Of a stretch of 39,853 bases of DNA, positions 39,691 through 39,853 are shown in pieces. The first letter of the stretch is position 1, and every line of letters starts with the position of its first letter. The stretch is from contig CAMPBE010000008.1 in the NCBI GenBank assembly GCA_946636615.1, positions 1-39,853 of the forward strand, written 5' to 3'. Below the pieces are notes generated by a model, which saw only the letters and a program-made list of their open reading frames with translations, had not been told where the DNA came from and did not search any database. A program made the translations under genes and the position numbers. This DNA is from an uncultured bacterium. Its GTDB lineage: Bacteria > Cyanobacteriota > Vampirovibrionia > Gastranaerophilales > Gastranaerophilaceae.

Positions 39691-39853
39691 TGCGGGGTCT
39701 AAGGGGGCGCATAGCTCCCTTATTAAATAAGCAGGGGTGCAGGGGTGGCATAAGCCCCGCAAATTGTTAAAATATAAAACACCTGCCCCTATCCTAGCCT
39801 TCCATCATAGGGGAAGGAAAATATATTACGATAATATTTATTCTGTAAAATTT

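Larger units (their letters stand above)
39348..39853. other. Gene-free block rich in inverted repeats
   Basis: No credible coding frame is present. The first 40 bases hold the dehydrogenase promoter. The rest contains an AAAGTTATAAAGT repeat (39412 on), several hairpins and GC-rich clusters (AAGGGGGCGC, GCAGGGGTGCAGGGG), unlike the AT-rich gaps elsewhere. GCGGGG (39692-39697) and CCCCGC (39755-39760) enclose AAGGG/CCCTT (39701-39705, 39717-39721). CCCCTAT (39786-39792) pairs with ATAGGGG (39807-39813). No transposase is nearby. Confidence 0.75.

Noticed and set aside
39400-39853. Insertion sequence
   Set aside because: Inverted repeats are present, but there is no transposase reading frame or fragment in the block.

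Overview
Low-G+C bacterial chromosome segment (about 30 % G+C by eye) with 38 protein genes I can support, one tRNA and no phage, insertion-sequence or CRISPR machinery. The organism is a Gram-negative-type (diderm) bacterium: there is an LptF/LptG permease, a NagZ-type muropeptide hexosaminidase and exported proteins with signal peptides. The mix of housekeeping genes with many lineage-specific, AT-rich orphan proteins suggests a gut Gastranaerophilales/Vampirovibrionia (Melainabacteria)-type organism. That assignment is inference only; no rRNA gene is present to settle it.

Layout. 1-462: tRNA-Ile(GAU) and a 145-bp tandem duplication of broken tRNA halves carrying a palindrome. 463-3669 (-): pncC/cinA-like amidohydrolase and a partner-switch module (STAS protein plus a Cache-HAMP-PP2C-HATPase fusion). 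3787-5613: flavin reductase-like protein, a membrane protein and two tiny acidic proteins. 5702-10376 (-): aroB, aroK, a CtpA-type protease, a C_GCAxxG_C_C protein and tyrS. 10433-14645: a 793-aa orphan, a helical-repeat orphan and a short DRE-TIM aldolase-like protein. 14695-19159: clpB, an ACT-domain protein and an AGCS amino acid:Na+ symporter. 19334-23673: glycosyltransferase, TPR protein, and a nagZ operon with an exported hydrolase-like protein. 23838-27962: orphan, ribE-ribBA, GNAT enzyme and gloA. 27987-30665: two scaffold-like orphans. 30830-33798: dnaG-rpoD. 33852-39347: ferritin, orphans, a GT-C membrane glycosyltransferase, an LptF/G permease and a zinc alcohol dehydrogenase. 39348-39853 is a gene-free block packed with inverted repeats.

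The most striking pattern concerns gene starts. Most genes have a clear Shine-Dalgarno (SD) sequence. About eleven genes without one instead have a -10 promoter box ending 6-8 nt before the ATG, often with a -35 box 16-17 nt further up. These should be leaderless mRNAs. They include dnaG-rpoD, ribE, aroK, an LptF/G permease and a divergent glycosyltransferase/TPR pair. Two promoters also carry perfect palindromes placed as operators: one in the dnaG spacer and one over the -10 box of the amino-acid symporter.

A second pattern links two orphan genes, the 793-aa and 244-aa proteins. Both have an N-terminal aromatic-x-Gly motif (Phe-Thr-Gly or Phe-Gln-Gly) after a disordered leader, and both have the same 19-bp promoter block upstream. 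They may belong to a co-regulated family. All functional statements rest on motif reading; no database search was run.
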